A DNA stretch of 8,519 nt from Pseudomonadota bacterium (GTDB taxonomy: Bacteria > Pseudomonadota > Alphaproteobacteria > Rhizobiales > Xanthobacteraceae), in NCBI GenBank assembly GCA_023432885.1, contig JAEZEU010000355.1:1-8519 (forward strand), in the 5' to 3' direction. Positions 1 to 6,596 of the stretch are shown in pieces. The translations under genes and the position numbers were made by a program. The notes beneath the pieces are model-generated. The model did not search any database and was not told the origin of the DNA. It saw only the letters and a program-made list of their open reading frames with translations. Positions within the stretch are counted from its first letter, which is position 1; the number at the start of each line of letters is the position of its first letter.

Positions 1-405
1 CATCGGGCGATCTGTGGCTCGATGGAGCGCTTCATCGGCATCCTGATCGAGCATTATGCCGGCAGTTTCCCGCTCTGGCTCGCGCCGGTGCAGGCGGTGG
101 TCACCACAATCACCTCGGAAGCCGACGTATACGCCAAGCGCGTGGTGGAAGAAGCGCGCCGCGCCGGCCTGCGGGTCGAGATCGACCTGCGTAACGAGAA
201 GATCAACTACAAGGTCCGCGAGCACTCGCTGGCGAAGATTCCGGCGATCCTTGCCGTCGGCAGGAAAGAGGCCGAGACGCATTCGGTCTCGGTCCGCCGC
301 CTCGGCAGCGAAGGCCAGAAGGTGCTCCCCACTGCGGAAGCGATCGCCGCCCTCGTGGAAGAGGCGACGCCGCCGGATGTGAGGCGGGCGCGCGGGCTGA
401 CCTAG
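1..405 (+). CDS. thrS: Threonyl-tRNA synthetase, C-terminal part (5' truncated by window edge)
   Basis: The reading frame is open from base 1 and stops at TAG 403-405, giving the last 134 residues of threonyl-tRNA synthetase, the cytoplasmic class II enzyme that charges tRNA-Thr. It opens with the class II motif 3 region ([21 protein letters not shown]), whose Arg contacts ATP in this family. The anticodon-binding alpha/beta domain follows from [11 protein letters not shown] through [19 protein letters not shown] and [13 protein letters not shown] to the end. The internal ATG at 22 lies inside motif 3 and is not a start. The gene converges on the 410-748 gene with only 4 bases between the stop codons, so transcripts from both sides probably overlap. 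No hairpin terminator is evident there. Identity is firm from family knowledge; the N-terminal editing and catalytic domains lie outside the window. Confidence 0.96.
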   Translation, partial: HRAICGSMERFIGILIEHYAGSFPLWLAPVQAVVTTITSEADVYAKRVVEEARRAGLRVEIDLRNEKINYKVREHSLAKIPAILAVGRKEAETHSVSVRRLGSEGQKVLPTAEAIAALVEEATPPDVRRARGLT

Positions 406-409
406 GCGC

Positions 410-748
410 TCAGTGGTGTCTTCGCCCCGGCAAGTCGAGGCGGAAGTCGACGAATTCCGGTGGCCCCTCGGTCAGCCGCTGAATTCGCCGCTCACGCTCC
501 TCCTCGGGCGTTTCGGGATCAATCAGCAGGCCGATTTCGGTCGCGGCCTGAGCCTCGATCGCAATGCCGCCGCACCGATGGTGCGGCGCCGGACCGATCG
601 CGGGTTCCCGCGCGAGGCCGAGTTCGACCAGCCGCGGAATGGCATCTGCAGGATCGATGGCGAGAGCCGCTGCCCAGGCATTGACCCGGGCGGCCTGATC
701 GGCCGTCAGGCGAACGATGTGCAATTCGATTGTTTTCGGTTCGGGCAT
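410..748 (-). CDS. Small ribbon-helix-helix-like protein, uncharacterised
   Basis: A 112-residue protein with ATG at 748-746, preceded by GGAGGT (756-761) at 7 nt spacing, an excellent ribosome binding site. The N-terminal half fits a ribbon-helix-helix DNA-binding fold. There is a short strand at about residues 5-14 (KTIELHIVRL), a helix at 15-29 (ADQAARVNAWAAA), and a second helix at 31-47 ending in IPRLVELGLA, the usual RHH tail pattern. The C-terminal half (about 48-112) is acidic then basic (PETPEEERERRIQRLTEG) and matches no family I recognise. RHH proteins are commonly dimeric repressors or antitoxins, but no toxin partner gene is adjacent. It diverges from the nitroreductase gene across about 175 bp that contains a perfect palindrome, so autoregulation or control of the neighbour is possible but unproven. 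The gene call is strong; the function is inference. Confidence 0.8.
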   Translation of the reverse strand: MPEPKTIELHIVRLTADQAARVNAWAAALAIDPADAIPRLVELGLAREPAIGPAPHHRCGGIAIEAQAATEIGLLIDPETPEEERERRIQRLTEGPPEFVDFRLDLPGRRHH

Positions 749-868
749 GGCAGTGACCTCCGAAAGGAAGGCGACCTAATTCACCCTATCTGAGGCGTGG
801 CACCGATCCTTGCGCGGGATCAAACCTGCCCGCCTTTCCAGTTTGGAATGCCAATAAAGATGGCCGTC

Positions 869-901
869 TTGCTATCAGACAGCAAATGCAGATATCTGCA
901 T
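869..901. promoter_or_regulatory. Two adjacent inverted repeats, candidate operator before the nitroreductase gene
   Basis: ATGCAGATATCTGCAT (886-901) is a perfect 16-bp palindrome. It directly abuts TTGCT-N7-AGCAA (869-885), a second inverted repeat with 5-bp arms. Both sit 24 bp or more before the likely nitroreductase start at 925, in the divergent region shared with the RHH-like gene. A weak sigma70-like pair can be placed here (TTGCTA 869-874, TATCTG 893-898, 18-bp gap), in which case the palindrome would cover the -10 element as a repressor site would. The repeats are seen directly; the operator role and the promoter are inference. Confidence 0.45.
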
Positions 902-924
902 GAACCCCAACCGTGCGGTCCGCG

Positions 925-1488
925 ATGCCTGATGCCATTGAACTCTTGATGACCCGCCGCTCGATGAAGCCGCGCGAGATGACTGGCCCCGGCCCCTCGC
1001 CCGCGGAGTTGGAGACCATTCTGACCATCGGCGCGCGCGTGCCCGATCACGGCAAGCTCGCGCCATGGCGCTTCATCGTGTTCGAGGGCGATGCGCGCGT
1101 CCGCGCCGGCGAAATCATTGCCGGCGTGTTTGCGAAGAAGAATCCCAAAGCCACGGCCGCCGAGATCGAGGTGGAGAAAAGGCGTCTCACGGATGCGCCG
1201 CTGGTGATCGGAATCGTCAGCTTTACCAAGCAGCATCCGAAGGTGCCTGCCTGGGAGCAGGAGCTGTCCGCGGGCGCCAGCGCCATGAACATGGTGACCG
1301 CGGCAACCGCGCTCGGCTTCGGCGCCTGCTGGCTGACGGGATGGTTCGCCTTCGACCGCGACGTACTTGATGGGTTCGGCCTGAAGCCGGACGAAAAGCT
1401 CGCCGGCCTCATCCATATCGGCAATGTCAGCAAGGCGAGCGAAGATCGCCCTCGACCCGCACTATCCGACATCGTGACGCGCTTTTAG
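925..1488 (+). CDS. Nitroreductase family protein (YdjA-like, FMN-dependent)
   Basis: A 187-residue protein of the nitroreductase superfamily, cytoplasmic flavoenzymes that use NAD(P)H to reduce nitro, quinone or similar substrates. Visible features are the N-terminal FMN-phosphate contact RRS (residues 11-13), the block ARVPDHGKLAPWRFIVFEG (about 37-55) typical of the YdjA branch, a helical core, and GFGACWLTGW plus a late HIGN segment that complete the fold. The length matches the small single-domain subfamily. I chose ATG 925 (MPDAIELLMTRRS) because family members begin a few residues before RRS. An in-frame GTG at 913 would add four residues. Neither has a clear Shine-Dalgarno sequence, so the start is uncertain. 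Transcription is probably from the 749-912 region, which holds an inverted-repeat pair. The physiological substrate cannot be told from sequence. Confidence 0.9.
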   Translation: MPDAIELLMTRRSMKPREMTGPGPSPAELETILTIGARVPDHGKLAPWRFIVFEGDARVRAGEIIAGVFAKKNPKATAAEIEVEKRRLTDAPLVIGIVSFTKQHPKVPAWEQELSAGASAMNMVTAATALGFGACWLTGWFAFDRDVLDGFGLKPDEKLAGLIHIGNVSKASEDRPRPALSDIVTRF

Positions 1489-1546
1489 CTTCCCACCCTT
1501 GAGGAGCGCGTACGCTTTACCGGCTTCGGCTTCCGCCCAATCTTGG

Positions 1547-2149
1547 TTAAGGCTTGGCTCCGATCCTGATATGGATCGCGTTGGCGCTTTCCTCGCTGTC
1601 CGGAACCTGTTTCGCAAATGCAGTCAATCCTTCGTCCCGCAGGGCGCGCAGAAGAACGTTGGCTGGCTGGCCGGGCGCTCCCCAATCCGACCGCCGCGAT
1701 TCGGCGATCACCACTTCGAGCCCCTTGAACACGGCGATGCCGGCCGCGGGCTCCCCTGGCGGGACATATCCAGAGCCGTTTGCAACCGCCTGTCTCTTCC
1801 AGCCGGCAGCATGAAGCGCTTTCCCTATATCGCCCATCAGGGCAACAGCTTCGGGGTCAAGGTTGACCGAGAAAACGAACGGAGTGCCACGAAACTCCTT
1901 GAGCGCATCGGCTAACCGCTGTTGGGATGCGGGGCCGATCGTCCTCGGACTATCGGCCCAATATGCCAGAGCGACGCCGACCAGGACGAGAACAGCAAAC
2001 GCGATCGCCAGTCCTCGCTCCCATGCGCCCTTCGATATCCTGAGAACCAGAAGAGCAACTTCGCCGCTCAATCCTATCAGCAGCAGGATCTCCCCGATCT
2101 CCCTGAGCCAGCTGAAGAGAACCAGGGAAAAAGCAGGAGTATTCAGCAT
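1547..2149 (-). CDS. Uncharacterised two-helix membrane protein with soluble C-terminal domain
   Basis: A 200-residue protein with ATG at 2149-2147, preceded by GGAG (2157-2160) at 7 nt spacing. An in-frame TTG just upstream (2152) is less likely. Two hydrophobic helices are visible at about residues 18-38 (rich in Leu/Ile, with Glu20 and Glu30 inside) and 46-65. A soluble domain of about 130 residues follows, opening with RTIGPASQQRLADALKEF and ending AIHIRIGAKP. From memory, this arrangement (helix pair, then an 'IGP..QQ..L..AL..F.G' domain ending in I-G-x-K-P) recurs in uncharacterised Bradyrhizobium proteins; no function is known to me. It converges on the nitroreductase gene with 58 bp between stop codons. 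On its 5' side lie a strong hairpin and the EAL relic, so it is probably transcribed from its own promoter within 2150-2330. Confidence 0.8.
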   Translation of the reverse strand: MLNTPAFSLVLFSWLREIGEILLLIGLSGEVALLVLRISKGAWERGLAIAFAVLVLVGVALAYWADSPRTIGPASQQRLADALKEFRGTPFVFSVNLDPEAVALMGDIGKALHAAGWKRQAVANGSGYVPPGEPAAGIAVFKGLEVVIAESRRSDWGAPGQPANVLLRALRDEGLTAFAKQVPDSEESANAIHIRIGAKP

Positions 2150-2268
2150 CAAGGCGCTCCAGGTCGCAGGCTGGCAAGCGGTTCATGAGCCCGCATCATT
2201 GGCAGCCGCGGGTCCGCAAAAACGAACGAACGGTCCTAAGCCACAGGAGATTAACAAGTCACTACGGT

Positions 2269-2304
2269 GGTCGCGCAGGCCTCCACTGGGAGGCTTTCGC
2301 GACC
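2269..2304. repeat. Strong imperfect hairpin between the EAL relic and the membrane protein gene
   Basis: Two 16-nt arms, GGTCGCGCAGGCCTCC (2269-2284) and GGAGGCTTTCGCGACC (2289-2304), pair at 14 of 16 positions around a 4-nt ACTG loop. One more T-A pair lies outside them. No T-run follows on either strand, so it is not a standard intrinsic terminator. On the minus strand it lies 26 bp beyond the stop codon of the EAL relic, so it may be that gene's old 3' end structure. It is also upstream of the 1547-2149 gene and could affect its leader. Confidence 0.6.
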
Positions 2305-2330
2305 ATTGGCGGTCCGGGACGATGGGAGTT

Positions 2331-2549
2331 TCACGCCGCCTTCACCGCCTGAGCCCTGAAGCGGCACAGGCGTTGCTCAAGCTCGCTCGCGGGCAGGCTA
2401 AACAGGAAGTCCTGCACCTCGTTGCAACCTTGCGGAGCGGCCAGTCGAGTTGGTCGGTGATCTCGAAATCTTCGGCCGTGGTCATGATGTTGGGGCTGCG
2501 GCGCAGCCTCCGAAATGGCGGGCACGATAGTCACACAATCGCTTCGCCG
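2331..2549 (-). pseudogene. Relic of an EAL-domain c-di-GMP phosphodiesterase C-terminus
   Basis: This stretch has no intact gene, but on the minus strand it carries the successive blocks of an EAL-domain tail split over two frames. RSDCVTIVPAIS (about 2546-2511) resembles the 'SDC.AIVRAI.GL' helix. LRRSPNIMTTAEDFEITDQLDW (about 2506-2441) lies in another frame and resembles 'LGRSL.I.TTAEGVET.EQL'. GCNEVQDFLFSLP and a tail ending at TGA 2333-2331 lie back in the first frame and resemble 'GC.EVQGYLFS.P.PA.EL'. Two frameshifts and changed signature residues (AEGVE to AEDFE, QG to QD) argue for decay. The catalytic N-terminal part of the domain (the EAL motif itself) is absent: upstream lies the stop codon of the 2601-3689 gene. 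The in-frame GTG at 2534 is not credible as a start. The family match is from memory, without a search. Confidence 0.68.
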
Positions 2550-2600
2550 GGCGCGGTCGTCGCCGTCGATCTCCAGATGTGCTGCCCCTGCGCCGCTAGT

Positions 2601-3689
2601 CTAGCGCGCCACGACCTCGACCTCGCCATCAACGCCGTTGACCACGTTGAAGGGACGCTCGAAAACCTTGCCCTCGTTCTTGGCGATGGCGCGGTACTCG
2701 CCTTCCGAGAGCACGACGCGCGGGAACGCGCCGATGGACTCCTTGATGACGTCGCCGCCCGGCGTGATCACCGACCACGCAGTGTTCGCAAGCGCCTCGC
2801 CGCCCCTGTCGCTGACCAGCTTCAGCGTGATGACCGCCGCGCGATGCGTGATGATGACATCGGTGAGCCGGCCGGCCTGCACGCGGATGTCGGAGCGCAC
2901 CACCGAATTGGCATCGCCGTAGTTGGAGATGATGTAGTACGTGCCCTCCGGCAACAGCGCGACATCGCCGGCCGCGACGTTCGGAATCAGCGAGGAGCGT
3001 TCCGATGTCTCGAACTGGCTACCCTTGTAGATCGAGAACGAAATCTGGTTGGGCGGAATCTTGCTTGTGCCGACGCGGCCCTCGATGCGCAGGCCGCCGG
3101 CGGGAAGGATGAAGGATTCGCGGTCGGTTTCCGATTTCAGTGTCACCGAACGCGTGGCGCTGACGAGCCCGAGCGCGACATGCACGACATAGCTTCCGGG
3201 CGGCAGCACGATATTCGGCGTGGCGCCGCGCTCCTCGCGGATCAGCTTGAAAGTACCATTTTCGTCCGGCTTGTCGGCGAACACCCGCCATACCAGCCCG
3301 CTGGTGATGACCGGAAGGTCCTTGCCGTATTTCGCCGTCAGCGCCAACACGGCCTGTCCGGCCGTCGAGGTGCCCGGCGGCGGCAAGGCGGGCGCGTTGG
3401 CGACGGGGGGCTGGCCCAGGCCCGGCTGGATCAGCGTTGGCTGTGTCAGCGTCGGCGGCAAAGTGGGACCCGCATCGGGACCGGAAGGCGGAGCAAGGTT
3501 CATGGCCGGGCCCCCGGGCGGCGCGTCCGGAACGGAGGCCGGCGGTACCGGGGGTGGCCGGTCGGAAAACCACTGGGCTGAGGCCGGAGGGGCGCAAAAC
3601 GCCAGCCAGAAGACAAGCCAAAACGCGCTGCCAAGCCCAATGGGCCGCCCGCCGCCCGCTGTTCCCTTACCCCGCCAAATCATGGCCAT
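2601..3689 (-). CDS. Secreted proline-rich protein with three beta-type repeats, uncharacterised
   Basis: With ATG at 3689 the product is 362 residues. The open frame continues upstream to 3770, but that part looks non-coding and a signal peptide follows ATG 3689 (or ATG 3683) directly. Basic residues up to about 15 precede a hydrophobic core LGSAFWLVFWLAFC and a signal peptidase I-like site ASA|Q after residue 38, so export to the periplasm or beyond is expected. Residues about 44-108 are a Pro/Ala/Gly-rich linker. Residues about 125-362 are beta-rich with three repeats, each carrying an L-[PS]-x-G-x-Y turn: LPPGSY (162-167), LPEGTY (246-251) and LSEGEY (327-332), about 81-84 residues apart. 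These resemble carboxypeptidase-regulatory or Ig-like sandwich domains. No catalytic motif is seen, so a binding or structural envelope role is inference. Ribosome binding is weak at either start. It diverges from the patatin gene. Confidence 0.82.
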   Translation of the reverse strand: MAMIWRGKGTAGGGRPIGLGSAFWLVFWLAFCAPPASAQWFSDRPPPVPPASVPDAPPGGPAMNLAPPSGPDAGPTLPPTLTQPTLIQPGLGQPPVANAPALPPPGTSTAGQAVLALTAKYGKDLPVITSGLVWRVFADKPDENGTFKLIREERGATPNIVLPPGSYVVHVALGLVSATRSVTLKSETDRESFILPAGGLRIEGRVGTSKIPPNQISFSIYKGSQFETSERSSLIPNVAAGDVALLPEGTYYIISNYGDANSVVRSDIRVQAGRLTDVIITHRAAVITLKLVSDRGGEALANTAWSVITPGGDVIKESIGAFPRVVLSEGEYRAIAKNEGKVFERPFNVVNGVDGEVEVVAR

Positions 3690-3906
3690 GCTTTTCACTG
3701 AAAACGAGGCAAATTCAAGCCTGCGTGACTCCAGGTCCCGCCCGCTTGGGGAACCTCGGGGCGGCCCCAATCTTTAATCAACATGTCGCGTTGCGGTCGT
3801 ATTCCCCCTTGGCCGGCCCGGGCCGCTCCACTGGGCATAAACCATGCATCCGCTCTGGAGTGGCCAAGCGCAGGCCGCGCGGCATTATGTTGCGCGAGCA
3901 GGAGAA

Positions 3907-4947
3907 ATGTCGGTGCTGAACAGCTGGATTGGTCGAGGCGCGGATACCAGGCGGACGTCCGACAAGGTCGGGCTCGGAACGACGCGCCGGCCTGTGATCG
4001 GTCTTGCACTCGGCGGGGGGGCCGCACGCGGCCTTGCCCATATCGGGATGCTGCGGACCCTGATTGCGCACGGCATCCTGCCTAATGTCGTCGTCGGCAC
4101 CTCGATCGGCGCAGTCATCGGCGGGGCCTATGCCGCGGGCCAACTCGACAAGCTGGAGGAATGGGCGCGCGGCCTGCAGCCGCGCAACATCCTCGGCTAT
4201 CTCGACATCCGCCTCAACGGAAGCGGCCTGATCGGCGGCACCAAGCTCGCAGCCGAGCTGGATGCTTCCATGGGGCAGATCCTGATCGAGGACTTGCCGA
4301 TCAAATATGGCACGGTCGCCACCGAAGTCCGCACCGGACACGAAATCTGGCTGACTCACGGCCGCGTCGTCGATGCGATGCGCGCTTCCTATGCTCTGCC
4401 CGGCATCTTCTCGCCGGTGCTGGTCGGCGATCGCTGGCTGGTCGATGGTGCACTGGTCAACCCGGTGCCCGTGTCGGCCGCACGCGCCTTCGGCGCAGAA
4501 ATCGTGATCGCCGCCAATGTCTCCAGCGACGTATTTGCGCACGGCACCACGGTCTATGCCCACGGCCAGTCCGTTGTCGCACCGGAACCGGAGGCGGAGC
4601 CGGAAGCACCCAAGCGCGGCTTGCGGCGGCTGTTCTCCGCCGAACGGACCATGAAGCGAGAATTCTTCGGCAGCGCGGCGCGGCCGGGGATCTCCTCCGT
4701 CATGGTCGATGCCTTCAACATCATGCAGGACCGCATCACCCGGGCGCGGCTTGCCGGAGACCCGCCGGATCTGCTGATCTCGCCGCGCGTCGGCCGGATC
4801 GGCTGGTTCGACTTCCACCGCGCGGATGAGCTGATTGCGCTTGGCGCGCGGGCTGCGGAGCGCGCCATCGATTCCATCCAGGAGGCGATCCACATTCTCG
4901 CGCCGCCGGCCAACGAGCCTGCGGGGCCGGTCGAAAAGTCCGAGTAG
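3907..4947 (+). CDS. Patatin-like phospholipase (RssA-type)
   Basis: A 346-residue patatin family lipid acyl hydrolase with all catalytic elements. The glycine-rich oxyanion-hole loop is LALGGGAARG (33-42), the nucleophile elbow is GTSIG with Ser66, and the dyad Asp180 sits in VDGALVNPVP. The block VVDAMRASYALPGIFSPV (154-171) is typical of the bacterial RssA-like branch. The patatin core spans about 30-215. A family-variable C-terminal region with an acidic/Pro linker (PEPEAEPEAPKRG) and a helical end follows. No signal peptide is seen, so action at the cytoplasmic face is likely. ATG 3907 is preceded by AGGAG (3900-3904) but only 2 nt away. GTG 3913 would give better spacing, and ATG 3844 would add 21 residues without a ribosome binding site, so the start is not settled. 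It converges on the CBS gene with 5 bp between stops. Confidence 0.93.
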   Translation: MSVLNSWIGRGADTRRTSDKVGLGTTRRPVIGLALGGGAARGLAHIGMLRTLIAHGILPNVVVGTSIGAVIGGAYAAGQLDKLEEWARGLQPRNILGYLDIRLNGSGLIGGTKLAAELDASMGQILIEDLPIKYGTVATEVRTGHEIWLTHGRVVDAMRASYALPGIFSPVLVGDRWLVDGALVNPVPVSAARAFGAEIVIAANVSSDVFAHGTTVYAHGQSVVAPEPEAEPEAPKRGLRRLFSAERTMKREFFGSAARPGISSVMVDAFNIMQDRITRARLAGDPPDLLISPRVGRIGWFDFHRADELIALGARAAERAIDSIQEAIHILAPPANEPAGPVEKSE

Positions 4948-4952
4948 GACCG

Positions 4953-5381
4953 TCAGGCCGTCTTGATGTATTCGCGCAGCGCTTCCTGCTCGCGCTCGTA
5001 TTCGCCGACGCGCCATTTCACGACGTCGCCGATCGAGATCAGGCCGGCCACCTTGCCGTCCTCTATAACAGGCAAATGCCGGAACTTGCCGTTGGTCATC
5101 ATTTCCATGATCTCGCTGACGGTGTCCTTCTCGCGACAGCCGACGACCTTGCGCGTCATGACCGCACTGACCGGCTCGTCCATCACGCTGGCCCCGCGCT
5201 CGCCCAAGACGCGAACGATGTCGCGCTCCGACAAAATGCCCTCGATGCGGCCCTGGGTCATGACCAGCACGGCACCAATCCGGCGCTCGCTCAACAGCTT
5301 GACCGCGGCCGAGACCTTTGCGTCCGGCTCTACGCTCAGCACGTGATGACCCTTGAAATCGAGAATTGCCCGTACCGTCAT
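4953..5381 (-). CDS. Twin CBS-domain protein
   Basis: A 142-residue cytoplasmic protein made almost entirely of one Bateman module, two CBS domains that as a pair bind adenine nucleotides or similar ligands. CBS1 spans about residues 8-60 and ends in GILSERDIVRVL (48-59). CBS2 spans about 70-125 and includes FRHLPVIEDGKVAGLISIGDVV (100-121). The S-x-x-D pattern (SERD, SIGD) that usually contacts ribose or phosphate is present in both. A short charged helix closes the protein. The start is well set: ATG 5381-5379 with GGGAGG five bases upstream. Standalone CBS proteins of this size are common in Rhizobiales; the partner protein is unknown. The rhomboid gene lies 193 bp upstream on the same strand, far enough for a separate promoter. 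Family is certain, role unknown. Confidence 0.93.
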   Translation of the reverse strand: MTVRAILDFKGHHVLSVEPDAKVSAAVKLLSERRIGAVLVMTQGRIEGILSERDIVRVLGERGASVMDEPVSAVMTRKVVGCREKDTVSEIMEMMTNGKFRHLPVIEDGKVAGLISIGDVVKWRVGEYEREQEALREYIKTA

Positions 5382-5574
5382 CGTTGCCTCCCTGAAGCCG
5401 GCCGTGCCCCGAAAAAGGATGCGACCTTTATTAGCGAGCCTTCAATTAACAGCTTCACGCCGATTTGGTTTCGGCGCGAGGGAACAAAACGCAGCGACAA
5501 AAACGCCAGCCGGATTTGTTTGGTCAAAGCAACATGGCGATGATCGCTTAAATCGCAACGGCCCGCAAGCGCGG

Positions 5575-6423
5575 TCAAATGTCCCGCGATGACGCATCGG
5601 CGGCCGCCGCGGCCGCGCGCGGCACCGGGTCGAACAGCGAGAACAGCATCAATCCTGCGATGAAGCCGCCGATGTGGGCCTGCCACGCCACGCTCGCTCC
5701 CTCGGCGCCGACCGAGATCGAGCCGAGACCGAAGATAATGTTGACGCCGAACCACACCGCAAGGAAGGCGAGCACGCGCGGATTGCGCAGCGCCCGTCCT
5801 AGCGACAGCGCCGGCACCTTCGCGGCTGCGTCCGCATCGCCGCGCCTGAAAGAGAGGAAGCTGCCCTTGACGAAGGCAAAGCGGATCGCGGCCGCCATCG
5901 CCCCCGACACCGAGGCGGATGCGCCGATCATCGGCGCAATCGCGTGCTCGTGGGTGACGAGATGGGCCAGCGCGCCGGCTGCCGCCGTGACCGCCATGAA
6001 GACGTAGAAGCGGATCGCGCCGAAACGCCGCGCCAGCGCGCTGCCGAACGGCAACAGCCACAGCACGTTGAAGAATATGTGGCTCAGATTGGCATGCAGC
6101 AGCGAATAGGTGACGAACGTCCACACTTTCGCGCCCGCCCCGCCCGGAAAATAGATCTGCAGGGCACTGGCGTCGTAGCGGCGCGGGATGAATCCGAAGA
6201 CGTCGATGGTCCAGGTCTCGGCTTCCGGCGGCTGAAAGACCCGCAGATGGATAAAGGCGATCAGCGCGATATATGCCGTGAGCGCGCCCGGCAGCGTGAG
6301 GATCGGCTCGCGCGGCGGCTCCTGCGACGGTGGCGGCTGATATACGGGAACGGATTCCAAGGGAGCGATGGCCTTCTCGGCGGGTGATCCGTTCAGATAG
6401 GCGGCTTTGCCCGCATTGTGCAA
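5575..6423 (-). CDS. Rhomboid family intramembrane serine protease
   Basis: About 282 residues (261 if the downstream start is used), with a Pro-rich cytoplasmic N-terminus (YQPPPSQEPPREP) and six or so hydrophobic segments. Numbered from TTG 6423: the L1/TM2 oxyanion element HIFFNVLWLLPFG (115-127, His115 and Asn119), the nucleophile Ser169 in IGASASVSG, and the partner His250 in WQAHIGGFIAG. The dyad is therefore intact and proteolysis of membrane proteins in the inner membrane is expected. The residue after the catalytic Ser is Ala where Gly is usual (GASG). The 5' end is uncertain. No ATG is in frame; TTG 6423, GTG 6429 and TTG 6360 are candidates, the last with a loosely placed GAGAAGG upstream. 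The frame stays open upstream through sequence antisense to other genes, which is not part of this protein. Confidence 0.9.
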   Translation of the reverse strand: MHNAGKAAYLNGSPAEKAIAPLESVPVYQPPPSQEPPREPILTLPGALTAYIALIAFIHLRVFQPPEAETWTIDVFGFIPRRYDASALQIYFPGGAGAKVWTFVTYSLLHANLSHIFFNVLWLLPFGSALARRFGAIRFYVFMAVTAAAGALAHLVTHEHAIAPMIGASASVSGAMAAAIRFAFVKGSFLSFRRGDADAAAKVPALSLGRALRNPRVLAFLAVWFGVNIIFGLGSISVGAEGASVAWQAHIGGFIAGLMLFSLFDPVPRAAAAAADASSRDI

Positions 6424-6461
6424 GTGCACACGACAACTTGGTGAGAGCCAGCAGCCCAGGA

Positions 6462-6500
6462 GTGGGAAGCGGAGCTTCTGCTGCGAGAGGCAGGTCCCAC
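6462..6500. repeat. Inverted repeat in the rhomboid leader region
   Basis: GTGGGA (6462-6467) and TCCCAC (6495-6500) form a 6-bp closing stem around an inner hairpin AGCGGA-GCT-TCTGCT. It lies in the roughly 130 bp between the small-RNA terminator and the rhomboid coding region. No T-run follows, so it is not called a terminator. Meaning unknown. Confidence 0.35.
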
Positions 6501-6564
6501 GATGCCGAGCAAGGACTCTTTGCTGCACTGCCTCCGGGCCACGAGAGAGGCGAAGGTGGGGACG

Positions 6565-6596
6565 AAAAAGGGCGGGTGCTGAGAACACCCGCCCTT
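6565..6596 (-). terminator. Intrinsic terminator of the candidate small RNA
   Basis: On the minus strand AAGGGCGGGTG (6596-6586), a 7-nt loop, and CACCCGCCCTT (6578-6568) form a perfect 11-bp G+C-rich stem. The T-run at 6569-6565 follows at once, its first two bases being part of the stem. The plus strand has no T-run directly after the stem, which fixes the direction. No protein gene ends just upstream on the minus strand, which is the main argument for a short non-coding transcript. Confidence 0.85.

Noticed and set aside
798..813. TGGCAC...TTGC resembling a sigma54 (-24/-12) promoter
   Set aside because: The GG to GC spacing is 11 rather than the strict 10 bases, so it should not function as an RpoN promoter.
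900..932. Ten-codon leader ORF (ATG 900 to TGA 930-932) overlapping the nitroreductase start
   Set aside because: It has no ribosome binding site, its ATG is part of the palindrome, and there is no attenuator-like structure downstream; a chance ORF is the simplest view.
2267..2356. Short plus-strand ORF from GTG 2267 after an AGGAG sequence
   Set aside because: The AGGAG is about 15 bases away, too far to act as a ribosome binding site. The roughly 30-codon product runs through the hairpin and resembles nothing known.
1863..3581. Plus-strand open frame of 572 codons
   Set aside because: It is antisense to the two-helix membrane protein gene and the secreted repeat protein gene, both with better start signals and real protein features. 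Its own translation is Arg/His/Asp-rich shadow sequence with no domain.
3814..3825. CGGCCCGGGCCG 12-bp palindrome upstream of the patatin gene
   Set aside because: About two perfect 12-bp palindromes are expected by chance in a window this long, and G+C-only ones more often in such DNA. No other signal supports it.
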